A stretch of 64,000 nucleotides of DNA from Simiduia agarivorans SA1 = DSM 21679 (GCF_000305785.2 NC_018868.3:2390001-2454000), one strand, 5' to 3'; positions 18,309 to 27,186 are shown, counted from the stretch's first letter. The notes: generated by a model not told the origin, from the letters alone. Numbers and translations: made by a program.

Positions 18309-18412
18309 GGTGGAACGCGCTATCGCTTATTCCACCCTACACGACCTTCATCCACAATCCAGAATTACCCGACCCAACCCGTAGGGTGGAACAAGCGATA
18401 GCGCGTTCCACC
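18309..18412. repeat. Inverted pair of REP-like 'GTAGGGTGGAA' elements between convergent genes
   Basis: Two 32-bp units lie head-to-head: 18309-18340 (reverse orientation) and 18381-18412 (forward). Their arms match at 31 of 32 positions by hand comparison and enclose a 40-base spacer. The unit begins GTAGGGTGGAA and ends GCGTTCCACC and is itself partly palindromic. The pair sits exactly between the convergent lyase and peptidase genes, where such a large stem-loop could end transcription from both sides. Confidence 0.85.
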
Positions 18413-18432
18413 ACGGCGAAAAAATTTAAACC

Positions 18433-18463
18433 GTAGGGTGGCATAAGCGCAGCGCATTCCACC
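18433..18463. repeat. Third REP-like element (31 bp)
   Basis: This forward copy of the same family begins GTAGGGTGGCATAAGCG and ends GCATTCCACC. It lies 20 bases after the inverted pair and 10 bases before the stop of the peptidase gene. It resembles the copy at 25776-25806 more than its immediate neighbours. Confidence 0.8.
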
Positions 18464-18473
18464 GTTCGGATCT

Positions 18474-20057
18474 TTACAGATCTTCCAGATTATTAAACAT
18501 CTGATAGAAGAAGCCGATGGACTTGCCATATTCTTCTACCAGTATGCGCTCGTTCACACCGTGAAAGCCCTCGAACTCTTTCACATTCTCAAGCTGAATG
18601 CCGGTGATGGTAAATACATCCGGGGCGAAATCACGCGCCTGAAAATGCTTGGAATCCGAACCACCAATCACAAAGAACGGCGAGACGATAAGATCGTTAC
18701 CCCAGGTCTGGCGGATGGTTTTTTCCAGCGCCTTATAGGCATTGCTCTCGGGATTGGCAATATTGGTGGCCGGCGTTGAGGCCGAAATATCTCTCATGGT
18801 AATGCGGTCATCGCCGATGGCCTTTTTCAGGTGCTCCATGATCACTTCCGGCGTATCGCCCGGCATGGGCCGGAAGTTCACCACGGCCGTCGCCTTGGGT
18901 GGCAAGACGTTGTCTTTAATGCCGGCGTTGAACATGGTGGTTGCGATGGTGGTGTGCAGCATGGCACGGGTCACCTGGTTTTGCTCCATCGTTTTGATGA
19001 ATTGCTTCTCCAGGTCTGTCATCTCGCCATCTTTGCCGAAGGCAACCGCTGCGAACATCGGCTGCATGGACTCATCCAGTTCTGGCCCCATGTAGCGGTA
19101 CTGGTGCCGAACGGCCGGGTGCAGCCGATACGGGAACTGCGCCTCTTCCAGCTTGGTAATGGCTTTTGCCAGGATACCGATATTGGACTCTTTTGGCGGC
19201 TGCGAGGAGTGGCCACCCACACCTTCCATGGTCAGCTCCAGGCTGACAAAGCCTTTCTGGGCAATACCAATCAACGCCGTATTTTGCGGAATGCCCGGGA
19301 AAATGCCGGGAGTCAGCGGCGCAGATTCATCCATCACAAAAGCAAAGCGCTCGATGCCGCGTTTCTCCAGCACTTCGGCAATATGACCCGCGCCTTCCGC
19401 ACCACCCACTTCTTCATCCTGACCAAAGACCAGGTAAATGGTCCGGGAGGGCTGCCAGCCTTCTTTGATTTTCATCTCGGCCGCTTCAAGGATGGCGTGA
19501 ATCTGGTTTTTGTCATCCAGTACACCGCGACCCCAGATGTAACCATCCGCAATGGCACCGGCCCACGGTTCCTGGTCCCACTGGCTGAGGGAATCTTCCG
19601 GTACGGGTACCACATCCTGATGGGCGTAAAACAGTGCAGGCTGCAGGCTCGGGTCCTTACCTTCCCAGGTAAAGAGCAGGCTGTAGGGACGCGGGTCACC
19701 CAGCACTTCCTTTTTCATTGTCTTGTGGACGTTGGGGTAAGTTTCTTCCAGGTACGCGTGGTAATCAGAAAACGCCTTGGTATCGAAATCATTCCGATCC
19801 TGGTTCGAGATGGTCTTGAAGGTAATTGCCTTGGCAAGCCTTGCCGCTGCCGCGTCCACATCCACTTCGATGGTGACCTGCTCAACACCCTGCATTTGCT
19901 TGGAGGTGAACTTCTCCAATAATTCCTGAGCGGCTGGCTGGCTGGCGGCCGCTTTGGGCGCCTCTGCCTTTTTCTCCCCGCCGCAGGCGGCGAGGCCGAG
20001 GGTTAATGCCAGAGCCGAGCACAGCCCCAGGACGTGAGTTTGATTGAAACGTTTCAT
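18474..20057 (-). CDS. M20-family metallopeptidase lipoprotein (PM20D1/CPS1-like)
   Basis: ATG 20057 follows a strong GGAAGGAG ribosome site; the TTG just before it is not needed. The 527-aa product has a lipoprotein signal with lipobox near LGLAAC. The M20 fold is clear: YAHQDVVPV supplies the first zinc ligand, WGRGVLDDKNQ the bridging aspartate, VFGQDEEVGG the catalytic and zinc-binding glutamates, and PFFVIGGSDSKHF the C-terminal zinc histidine. A lid/dimerisation domain is inserted in the middle (GVGGHSSQPP). The family hydrolyses peptides, N-acyl amino acids or acylated dipeptides. Being a lipoprotein it acts in the periplasm. It is the last gene of a minus-strand envelope cluster, 29 bases after the DcaP-like porin, so the porin may admit its substrate. 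Confidence 0.9.
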   Translation of the reverse strand: MKRFNQTHVLGLCSALALTLGLAACGGEKKAEAPKAAASQPAAQELLEKFTSKQMQGVEQVTIEVDVDAAAARLAKAITFKTISNQDRNDFDTKAFSDYHAYLEETYPNVHKTMKKEVLGDPRPYSLLFTWEGKDPSLQPALFYAHQDVVPVPEDSLSQWDQEPWAGAIADGYIWGRGVLDDKNQIHAILEAAEMKIKEGWQPSRTIYLVFGQDEEVGGAEGAGHIAEVLEKRGIERFAFVMDESAPLTPGIFPGIPQNTALIGIAQKGFVSLELTMEGVGGHSSQPPKESNIGILAKAITKLEEAQFPYRLHPAVRHQYRYMGPELDESMQPMFAAVAFGKDGEMTDLEKQFIKTMEQNQVTRAMLHTTIATTMFNAGIKDNVLPPKATAVVNFRPMPGDTPEVIMEHLKKAIGDDRITMRDISASTPATNIANPESNAYKALEKTIRQTWGNDLIVSPFFVIGGSDSKHFQARDFAPDVFTITGIQLENVKEFEGFHGVNERILVEEYGKSIGFFYQMFNNLEDL

Positions 20058-20086
20058 CAAAGATCTCCTTCCCGTTGAACGTTAGA

Positions 20087-21466
20087 TTAAAAATAGTAAA
20101 AGGTACTGAATTGGATGCGTTGCGCATCCCCATCGCGCCCGCTGACGTTCTCACGCACACCGGTCATCACCTCCACTCCAACAGTCAACTGGCTGTCAAA
20201 GCGATACATCAAATTGGCGTGAAATGCCGAACCTTTCCGAATCCAATCTGCCTCAAATCCATCGGGCACATCGGTAAGATCCGCGTGAGCATAGCTGAAG
20301 TTCGACGACAAAGTGGACGACCAGGTCATATGCAAGCCCAACTGGGTGTTCCAGCCTTTTGCCAGTTCGAGCTTGCCGTCAGCATCAATAACGGCATTGG
20401 GTACGCCGGCATTGCCGTAGGTAATCACGTCATCAATAGAGCCATTCACATAGCCCACGCCAAAACCAAACCAGTTGTTTTTGGCCTCATTCAGGTAAAC
20501 GCGGCCAGCCGAAGTGGCCGTAACCGCCAATGCTGAGTCTCCAACTGGCCCATCAAAACGCACTTGCGTAACGGCTACTCCATTACTCCATTCAAACTGG
20601 TCCCACAATTTGGTGACACCGGTTGCCACCCGGGGAAAATCAGCTCGCGCTTCACCGGGTAAATTAAACGGGTTGTAAATAGCAGCGTCGTTAAACTTTT
20701 CCAGCGCAATAGCCCAACCCAGGCTTTTATCTTTGGAGTGTTCCGTCCAGCGAATCTGCTGCGTGCGGCCGCCGAGAATGGAATCACCTGCAGCAAAATC
20801 TATCATCAGGGGCAATTGCCGCAACTCTGAGAGCAGGGTCCAGGTTTGACCAACGAGCAGCTTGCCGTAGCGGGCATAGGCATGCCGGAGCCGCAGGTTG
20901 GAGGGCGTGCTTTCATCGAAAAAATCGAACTCCAGGAAAACGCTGTTCTCGTACTCTGACTCAGTGTTGCGCGACTCAAAATGGAATCGGGTTTCATTAA
21001 CCTGAATATGGCTATAACTGCCCTCGGGCGGGTTGTTATCCACTGGAATCTGTCCCAGCACAAACTGACGCTTGCTGCCCGTGCCGGAAAAATCGTGGAT
21101 CACGTCTGTTTTGGCGTAACCACCGAAGGAAAAGCGCCAGGGCGAACCAAACAGTGGCGTTGATTTGTTGAACGCCGCGTCCGCGTAGGGATCGCCGCGC
21201 CCTTCGGCCGCGATCAGCTGGCGCGGCGTTTCAACGGCCGCCGGCGCAGACGGCCGATCACCGTGTTCATTGCCGTTGCGAAGAGCATTCAGTTGCGCTT
21301 CCAGAGCATCCAGGCGTGCGCGCTCCTCCAGCAGCTGACGTTCAAGCGCGTCAACATTGGTCTGGCCGGCGTCATCCGCCAGGGCGGTCGCCGTGCCAAG
21401 CCCGCACACAACGCCGAGCGCTATCAGCTTCAGTGTATTAGCAGAACTCTGTGCAGTTTTTTTCAT
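20087..21466 (-). CDS. DcaP-like trimeric outer-membrane porin
   Basis: The 459-aa form starting at ATG 21466 opens a signal peptide (KLIALGVVCGLGTATALA). An ATG at 21478 is also possible, and neither has a strong ribosome site. After the signal comes a short heptad-like coiled coil (VDALERQLLEERARLDALEAQL), the feature I associate with DcaP trimers of Acinetobacter and Pseudomonas, then a barrel of about 16 amphipathic strands ending in FSTFYYF. The terminal aromatic residue fits BAM recognition. DcaP-type porins take up small negatively charged or dicarboxylic compounds and peptides. The neighbour is an M20 peptidase lipoprotein, suggesting joint use of an acylated or peptidic nutrient. Confidence 0.85.
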   Translation of the reverse strand: MKKTAQSSANTLKLIALGVVCGLGTATALADDAGQTNVDALERQLLEERARLDALEAQLNALRNGNEHGDRPSAPAAVETPRQLIAAEGRGDPYADAAFNKSTPLFGSPWRFSFGGYAKTDVIHDFSGTGSKRQFVLGQIPVDNNPPEGSYSHIQVNETRFHFESRNTESEYENSVFLEFDFFDESTPSNLRLRHAYARYGKLLVGQTWTLLSELRQLPLMIDFAAGDSILGGRTQQIRWTEHSKDKSLGWAIALEKFNDAAIYNPFNLPGEARADFPRVATGVTKLWDQFEWSNGVAVTQVRFDGPVGDSALAVTATSAGRVYLNEAKNNWFGFGVGYVNGSIDDVITYGNAGVPNAVIDADGKLELAKGWNTQLGLHMTWSSTLSSNFSYAHADLTDVPDGFEADWIRKGSAFHANLMYRFDSQLTVGVEVMTGVRENVSGRDGDAQRIQFSTFYYF

Positions 21467-21516
21467 ATTCAGGCCCATGAAAACCATCAGCTATCTCTGT
21501 TTTATCCAAAATCCCG

Positions 21517-21539
21517 GGCGAGGCGCTCAGCGCCTCGCC
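21517..21539 (-). terminator. Hairpin between two outer-membrane protein genes
   Basis: A 9-bp perfect stem (21517-21525 with 21531-21539), extendable by one more pair, has a loop of three to five bases. On the minus strand it comes about 22 bases after the stop of the 21562 gene and is followed by a short TTTT. It could be a partial terminator that lowers expression of the porin and peptidase, or mark separate transcripts. Confidence 0.45.
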
Positions 21540-21561
21540 ATGTCAGCGTAGAGTGTTTGCC

Positions 21562-22416
21562 TTACCAAGGCAAAGGCACCACCGGCGCAAAGGAGAAGCG
21601 AATCTGGAAGTCCGGTCCGAAAGGGTCGGCCTGTTCCAGGTAGTGCCAATACTGCACACCGAATTTCCACGGCGTACTGCCAATGCGGGTCGTTTTGGTA
21701 ATGCCCACCCCGACAGGGAAGGTCAGGGCATTGTCACTGGTGGCGTTATGATCGTACGACCAGGTGGGCGAGGCCTGAATTTGCCAGGCGTCTTCCAGGT
21801 TAATGGTGTAAAAGTATTGCCCGCCCGAGATACTGGTCTCCCGGTCATTGGAGCCAGCCACATCCCACTGATGGGTAAATAAGGCACCTACCACGTACTT
21901 GGGCGTCAGGTAGCCCACCAGCACCTCCGGCCCCAGCAGGTATTGATCAAGGGTTAATTCATCCTTAGTGCCCGTTGGCAAAGTACCTACCAAGCCGCCC
22001 ACTACCATCACGCCATTGCTGAAGCTGCGCCCCACAGCCACGTCGAAACTGATGTCACCCAGCTCTACACCCGAATCGGAGAATGGGCTGTTTACCGGTG
22101 CATCGGGATCGTAGTAGGGCTGATCCAAATACACCGGGATCAGCGGCCTGACGAACAGGTTAGTGGTGTCAGAGAGCTTGTAGGGAAATGAAGGCTGAAA
22201 ACTCAACCGGGTAGAGGACTGATTGGAGGCATCCGGCAGATCGCCGGTGTAGCTGGTGTAATCCACCAGAAAATTCAGCACACCCAGGGAGTTGTTCGGG
22301 TCGGCCAGTTTACGGGCAATTTCAGCATCCGAGACCTCTTGTGCGTGCGCCATGCCCATCGCCGCCAGCGAGCCTATACACAGGACACCCAGGCGCCTCG
22401 CAATGAATGATTTCAT
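21562..22416 (-). CDS. Putative outer-membrane beta-barrel protein (MetA-pathway/transporter type)
   Basis: An AAGGAG ribosome site 8 bases upstream fixes the start at ATG 22416; the GTG at 22422 is too close to it. The 284-aa product has a signal peptide (GVLCIGSLAAMGMAHA-Q) and then alternating beta strands typical of a 12-strand barrel. It contains LVDYTSYTGDLPDASNQ, VELGDISFDVAVGRSF and the ending FQIRFSFAPVVPLPW. It resembles, from memory, the large family labelled transporter or phenol-degradation meta-pathway protein (PF13557), whose substrate role is poorly known. It lies between two other barrel genes in one minus-strand cluster. Confidence 0.75.
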   Translation of the reverse strand: MKSFIARRLGVLCIGSLAAMGMAHAQEVSDAEIARKLADPNNSLGVLNFLVDYTSYTGDLPDASNQSSTRLSFQPSFPYKLSDTTNLFVRPLIPVYLDQPYYDPDAPVNSPFSDSGVELGDISFDVAVGRSFSNGVMVVGGLVGTLPTGTKDELTLDQYLLGPEVLVGYLTPKYVVGALFTHQWDVAGSNDRETSISGGQYFYTINLEDAWQIQASPTWSYDHNATSDNALTFPVGVGITKTTRIGSTPWKFGVQYWHYLEQADPFGPDFQIRFSFAPVVPLPW

Positions 22417-22471
22417 ATTCACATCTCCTTTATTGAATTGTCTGAATTGCTATTGGGCGAATGGCGGGGTA

Positions 22472-24037
22472 TTAAAACCGGTATCCCATTGAAACGGTCA
22501 TAGAATCCCGTGAACTGCCCGTTGAATAGAGCGCCAACAGATTCCAGTGCTGCCCGAACTCCTTTCTAAAGCCAAGACCTGCGCTCCACTTTGCTGCTCT
22601 GATGCCAATATCGTATTCCAACTCACCCACCACGCCTTCCATGTTGGCGGAATAATCCTGATATTCGGCACCCAGCAATAGCTGGGCGCGCCAGTCGGTA
22701 AATTGATAGCCCACCACCGGCGCCACAACCCACATTCGGGTTCCCTCGCCGGTGGAGTCTTCCATAATGGAACGGGTGTAGGTGGCGGTTACGGAGCCGA
22801 AGTAATTCCGATAGCCCACCGCCAGAGTCGTTCCGATGGCGGCAGTTTCATAATCGAGATCAAGTTTTACCGGCAGGTTCGCCCCGGGTATTTCCAGCGA
22901 CTGGCCAAGACAGGAGCCATCGGGCAGTTCAATGCCAAGACACAAACTCACGCCTTTAAAGCGGCCCACAACGTCAATCTGGGTGCGGTTTTTACCAATC
23001 ACGCCGAACATATTCCAAAACGGCAGGATGAATGCGTCACCGCGGATGGACATGCTATCAACTTCAACTGAGGCAGTAGATTGACTTGGGTCAAAGAAAT
23101 TCTCAATAACGTCCGAGGGCACACCGCCCACACTGAAACTGGTGAAATCAAGATCCAGATACTGCTTGCGATAGTTCACCGAAACACCAAAAGGCAGAGG
23201 CACATCAATGCCTTGCTGTCGCACCATATCCGCCATAAAGGGCAGCATCTGATCCAGCTCAATTTTGGCTTCACGCCAACGCGGGTCAGACACCTTGTTG
23301 AGCATGGCCGCATCCATAATCCGGGCGCTGCCAGTATCGCCATAAAAGGCCACAAAGTTGCCCTCGGCAATCATCTGATACGGCTTGCCTTTCCACTCGC
23401 CTTCAAACGAAACCTGCTTGGATTTCAATAGATAAGTACCTGGCGTATCGGCCGGTGCAAAGTCAATGTGTTGGCGATATTGGCTGATTTGCTTACCGTC
23501 GTAGTTGAAGGAGCGCTTGTTAACGACGTCGGCGGTCAGTAAAACGCCATTCTCCACCGTGAATGTGACCACCATATGTCGGAAGTAGGCAATATCCTGC
23601 GGCAGGGCATATTCGGAAAACTCCAACGTCACCTGCGACTTCCCCTCTGCCAGTTTGACGATCTGGACTGTCTTCGGGTCGTAGGTAGAGCCGTACTTTT
23701 TGATCCGGTATTGGACTTTCGATTCGCGGCTCACCGTATCAACCAAAAATTTTTCGTTGCGATACTGGGCCGGATCGTACTTGACCCGCAAGTCAATATT
23801 GTTGCGCTCATCCTTGGAATACACCAAAAAACCTTCGATGCGCTCCTCGGTTTCACCGTGCGCTTCGGTATAGATCACATGTTCAATGTAGGCAGAGTCG
23901 TGGGTCAACGAACTCAACACAAAGTTCGGTAGGTTTTCCGGCAATCCCAGCGCCGCCAGTTTGTTGTGGGTGGTTTCAGCCTGCGACTGAAGCGGGAGTA
24001 GGAACAAAACAGCAGAGAGCAGCGATAGAAAACGCAT
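22472..24037 (-). CDS. Exported protein with C-terminal beta-barrel features, unknown function
   Basis: ATG 24037 gives a clean signal peptide (RFLSLLSAVLFLLPLQSQA-E) and a 521-aa product; an AAGGA lies about 12 bases upstream. The N-terminal 300 residues are beta-rich with charged soluble segments. The C-terminal 200 residues show regular amphipathic strands and end in DSMTVSMGYRF, a typical outer-membrane insertion signal with terminal Phe. One internal disulfide is possible (Cys pair in SLCLGIELPDGSCLG). I do not recognise the family. Its place upstream of two barrels and an M20 peptidase suggests an outer-membrane or periplasmic role in the same uptake process. Confidence 0.7.
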   Translation of the reverse strand: MRFLSLLSAVLFLLPLQSQAETTHNKLAALGLPENLPNFVLSSLTHDSAYIEHVIYTEAHGETEERIEGFLVYSKDERNNIDLRVKYDPAQYRNEKFLVDTVSRESKVQYRIKKYGSTYDPKTVQIVKLAEGKSQVTLEFSEYALPQDIAYFRHMVVTFTVENGVLLTADVVNKRSFNYDGKQISQYRQHIDFAPADTPGTYLLKSKQVSFEGEWKGKPYQMIAEGNFVAFYGDTGSARIMDAAMLNKVSDPRWREAKIELDQMLPFMADMVRQQGIDVPLPFGVSVNYRKQYLDLDFTSFSVGGVPSDVIENFFDPSQSTASVEVDSMSIRGDAFILPFWNMFGVIGKNRTQIDVVGRFKGVSLCLGIELPDGSCLGQSLEIPGANLPVKLDLDYETAAIGTTLAVGYRNYFGSVTATYTRSIMEDSTGEGTRMWVVAPVVGYQFTDWRAQLLLGAEYQDYSANMEGVVGELEYDIGIRAAKWSAGLGFRKEFGQHWNLLALYSTGSSRDSMTVSMGYRF

Positions 24038-24094
24038 ATTGAGAGCAAGTTCCTTTTTGTACTTTGTGCAACTAGGCTTATCCAAATTTACAGT

Positions 24095-24448
24095 TTATTT
24101 GTGCACACCCTTGATCGCGTTAGCGATGGAGTTCCTTTGCACTATCTGTACCAATATCTTAAAAACCACTCCGTAAAACAGGCCCACACCGGTAAACAGA
24201 TACACCATGGTAAACACCTTCGCCACGGGCGTGGCAGGCGAAAGATCGCTACCAATGGTGGCCACGGTCATGACACAAAAATACAGCGCATCCAGCCACG
24301 GCCAGCCCTCTGCCAGAGTATAAAACACGGTGCCGCCACTCAGGCAGATCACCAGTGAAACCAACAAAGCCAGAAAATCATCATCATGCTTTAACGCGCC
24401 ATAAATGGAGCGCGCCAAACCCAATGCGTGGACTATCAAAGAGAGCAT
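24095..24448 (-). CDS. Two-helix ion-channel family protein with altered selectivity filter
   Basis: ATG 24448 gives a 117-aa protein; the longer frame would need a TTG at 24508. It has a short N-terminal helix (SLIVHALGLARSIYG) and then the two-membrane-helix pore architecture: outer helix FLALLVSLVICLSGGTVFYTLAEG, pore helix WLDALYFCVMTVATIGSDLSP, inner helix VFTMVYLFTGVGLFYGVVFKIL. The expected potassium filter TVGYGD is replaced by TIGSD, losing the second filter glycine. It may still be a channel of different selectivity, a non-conducting relative, or a sensor. It lies 57 bases upstream of the minus-strand outer-membrane cluster and probably shares its promoter. No cytoplasmic RCK domain is present. 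Confidence 0.75.
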   Translation of the reverse strand: MLSLIVHALGLARSIYGALKHDDDFLALLVSLVICLSGGTVFYTLAEGWPWLDALYFCVMTVATIGSDLSPATPVAKVFTMVYLFTGVGLFYGVVFKILVQIVQRNSIANAIKGVHK

Positions 24449-24685
24449 AGTGGCGTTAGAAAGAAAAAATAGGCTTGGAAGAAAGAAACTATAAACCAAC
24501 CACCTCAAATAGCAATAAAATATTCAGAGACAAAAGGTGTAATACGAATAGATTATAAAGGCCGCGTACAGAATCTATTCTCCGCGTAACTGAAACAGCC
24601 GCAACAACTCGCTCACCGCGCCCATCCTTGCCCCTGCCCTATTATGCCTTTACAGTGGCGAGACACTTTTTCACAGGGGAAAGCC

Positions 24686-25750
24686 GTGCGCTCACAGCCA
24701 CAGAAATATTGCCGATTGATGACAGCCATTGCAGCGTGTGCATTCACCATTTCCGGCGCTGCATCCGAAGATACCGGCAAGGAGTCACCCTGGATCCTTA
24801 CCCCCACCGCCTCCAGCAGCCCCAAGCTGGGCAATTCGCTGGGCTTTCTCGCAGGTTACCTGCATCACTTTGACAAGCGTTCACCTGCCTCAATATTTGC
24901 CGTGGCGGGAAGCCTGTCCGATACTCAATCATCGGTCTATGGCGCCTTCGCGAAAACCTATCTGGCGGGCGATCAGCATCGCATCATCGGAGCCCTTGGC
25001 GGAGCAAAAATAGAAAACGAATACAAAGATTATCTGGGCACCGGACTGGACATCCGCACCACAGATGACGCCACCTTCGGCATGGTGCGCTATTTATACC
25101 GCCTGCCTGCCCACTGGTTTGTGGGTGGCCAACTGATCAGCACCAACTATGAAATTACCGGCAAAGACGATTTTTCCAAAGCTGTGCTGGCTTTGTTTGA
25201 TGTGAGCGGCTTCCAGGGCAGCGGCTGGGGCCTGGTGGCGGAAAGGGATTCCCGCGATCATCAGAACGACCCCCATGCGGGCAGCTACTTTCAGTTTTCC
25301 AGCACCCGCTTCAACTCCAGCCTCAGTGGCAATGCCGATTTTGATACCTGGTCAGCCAAATACTCTCTCTACACCCAGGTGGCAGATAAGCATTTGCTGG
25401 CCACCCGTATCACCGCCCGCGTTACCGCCGATGCGCCCACTGCCGCATTCAGTTCGGTGGGTTTACGCGGCTACACAGCCGGCGAATATCTGGCCCCCCA
25501 CAACACCACCATTGAAATTGAACACCGCTACCAGTTTGGCGAGCGCTGGGGCGCCACAGCGTTTTTAGGTGCGTCCTGTTTGTATGGCGGCAAGGAGGAT
25601 TGTGGCGAATCGGAGAATTGGTACCCCGCAGCGGGCGCTGGCATCACCTACTTGCTGAAACCTCAGGAAAAAATGATTGTGCGTACAGAAATCGCCGTGG
25701 GTAAAAACGATAACTACGGATTTTATATTCAGTTTGGTAACGCGTTTTAG
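24686..25750 (+). CDS. Omp85/BamA-TamA-type surface-antigen outer-membrane protein, POTRA-less
   Basis: A GTG at 24686 sits 4 bases after AGGGGAAA and opens a signal-like N terminus (CRLMTAIAACAFTISGAAS); an ATG at 24644 in the same frame is an alternative. The mature part, about 330 residues, is a beta barrel. It contains the Omp85 loop-6 signature as GLRGYTAGEY (compare VRGY/F) and strands such as WGLVAERDSRDHQNDPHAG, which resembles the D-R-D pattern of surface antigens. It ends FYIQFGNAF with terminal Phe. There are no POTRA domains, so it is not BamA or TamA itself. The exported substrate, if any, is unknown. It is convergent with radA. Confidence 0.82.
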   Translation: MRSQPQKYCRLMTAIAACAFTISGAASEDTGKESPWILTPTASSSPKLGNSLGFLAGYLHHFDKRSPASIFAVAGSLSDTQSSVYGAFAKTYLAGDQHRIIGALGGAKIENEYKDYLGTGLDIRTTDDATFGMVRYLYRLPAHWFVGGQLISTNYEITGKDDFSKAVLALFDVSGFQGSGWGLVAERDSRDHQNDPHAGSYFQFSSTRFNSSLSGNADFDTWSAKYSLYTQVADKHLLATRITARVTADAPTAAFSSVGLRGYTAGEYLAPHNTTIEIEHRYQFGERWGATAFLGASCLYGGKEDCGESENWYPAAGAGITYLLKPQEKMIVRTEIAVGKNDNYGFYIQFGNAF

Positions 25751-25775
25751 ACATACAAAGAAAAAAAACAATCCC

Positions 25776-25806
25776 GTAGGGTGGAATAAGCGCAGCGCAT
25801 TCCACC
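25776..25806. repeat. Fourth REP-like element (31 bp) between convergent genes
   Basis: This forward copy begins GTAGGGTGGAATAAGCG and ends GCATTCCACC. It lies between the stop of the Omp85-like gene and the stop of radA, the same kind of convergent setting as the elements near 18.3-18.46 kb. Its own ends (GGTGGAAT and ATTCCACC) pair, so it can fold into a hairpin and may act as a bidirectional terminator. Confidence 0.8.
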
Positions 25807-25821
25807 ACATGGCAGCCAGCA

Positions 25822-27186
25822 TCAGATCGCCTCAAGCGCTTCATTCAACGTTTTCACTGCCACAATTTCCATACCCGCAATACCACCTTTAGGCACGTTA
25901 GACTTGGGCACAATCGCGCGTTTGAAGCCGTGCTTGGCGGCTTCGCGCAAACGCTCCTGGCCGGACGGTACCGGGCGGATTTCGCCCGATAAACCTACCT
26001 CGCCAAAGGCGATAAGATCCTGTGGCAAAGCCTGATCGCGGAAACTGGACACAATGGCGAGCAGCAGCGCCAGGTCCACGCTGGTTTCCACCACTTTCAC
26101 GCCACCCACCACGTTCACGAATACATCCTGATCGCCCACCATAATGCCGCCGTGGCGGTGCAAAACGGCCAGCAGCATCGACAAACGGTTCTGATCCAGT
26201 CCCACCGCAACCCGGCGCGGATTGCCCATGTTGGAACTGTCCACCAGTGCCTGCACTTCCACCAGCAACGGCCGGGTACCTTCCCACACCACCATGACAA
26301 TGGAGCCGGAAGCGATGTCATCCGCGCGCTGCAAAAAAATCGCTGAAGGATTGGTGACTTCGCGCAAGCCCTGTTCGGTCATGGCAAACACACCCAATTC
26401 GTTCACGGCACCAAACCGGTTTTTATTGCCGCGCAGGGTACGGAAGCGGGAATCGTGCGAGCCTTCCAACAGAATCGAACAGTCGATCATGTGCTCCAGC
26501 ACTTTCGGGCCCGCCAATGAGCCGTCTTTGGTCACATGGCCTACCAGCAACAAGACCGTGCCGGTTTGTTTCGCGAAGCGGGTCAGGAAGGCGGCACTTT
26601 CGCGCACCTGGCTCACCGAACCCGGCGCCGATTGCACATCACTCAGGTGCATCACCTGAATGGAATCCACCACCATCACTTTAGGTTGATGGATTTCAGC
26701 CTGCTGGGCGATGAGTTCGATATTGGTTTCCGACAGCATCGAGAGTTTGTCGGTGGGCAAATTCAAACGACGAGCGCGCATGGCCACCTGCTGCAGCGAC
26801 TCCTCACCTGTCACATACAGGGCCGGCATGGTTTCCGCCAGCTTGCACAGGGTTTGCAGCAGCACCGTGGATTTGCCTGCGCCCGGGTGGCCGCCAATGA
26901 GCACTACCGAGCCGGGTACCAGGCCACCACCCAACACCCGGTCGAACTCCGCCATGCCGGTGCTGACCCGGGGCAGATCTTCCAGACTGATATCCGACAG
27001 CTTTTGTATCTTTCCGGTGGTGGCGCCGGCATAGCCGCCGCTGGCAACGGACGGTGCACGAGTGGCCGGCGCCAAGCGGATTTCCGCCACACTGTTCCAA
27101 GCCCCGCATTCGCTGCACTGGCCCTGCCATTTGCGATAATCTGCACCGCACTCATTACAAACAAACGCGGTTTTGGCCTTTGCCAC
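25822..27186 (-). CDS. radA: DNA repair protein RadA (Sms)
   Basis: The 454-aa protein has the full RadA layout. A zinc finger FVCNECGADYRKWQGQCSECG lies at about 8-28. A RecA-like ATPase follows with Walker A GGHPGAGKST (about 98-107) and Walker B VMVVDSIQ. The RadA-specific motif KNRFGA is near residue 255, and the C-terminal domain is Lon-protease-like (VFVNVVGGVKV...SVDLALLLAI). RadA processes branched recombination intermediates and drives DnaB-like branch migration. The length matches Escherichia coli RadA closely. It stands alone on the minus strand, divergent from the pilin gene. Confidence 0.97.
   Translation of the reverse strand: MAKAKTAFVCNECGADYRKWQGQCSECGAWNSVAEIRLAPATRAPSVASGGYAGATTGKIQKLSDISLEDLPRVSTGMAEFDRVLGGGLVPGSVVLIGGHPGAGKSTVLLQTLCKLAETMPALYVTGEESLQQVAMRARRLNLPTDKLSMLSETNIELIAQQAEIHQPKVMVVDSIQVMHLSDVQSAPGSVSQVRESAAFLTRFAKQTGTVLLLVGHVTKDGSLAGPKVLEHMIDCSILLEGSHDSRFRTLRGNKNRFGAVNELGVFAMTEQGLREVTNPSAIFLQRADDIASGSIVMVVWEGTRPLLVEVQALVDSSNMGNPRRVAVGLDQNRLSMLLAVLHRHGGIMVGDQDVFVNVVGGVKVVETSVDLALLLAIVSSFRDQALPQDLIAFGEVGLSGEIRPVPSGQERLREAAKHGFKRAIVPKSNVPKGGIAGMEIVAVKTLNEALEAI

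Noticed and set aside
18309..18463. CRISPR array suggested by closely spaced repeats
   Set aside because: Only three units, one inverted, with unequal spacing and no cas genes; they fit REP-like elements.
18831..19922. 363-aa open frame antisense to the M20 peptidase
   Set aside because: Opposite the peptidase catalytic region, with biased composition and no ribosome site; a shadow of the real gene.
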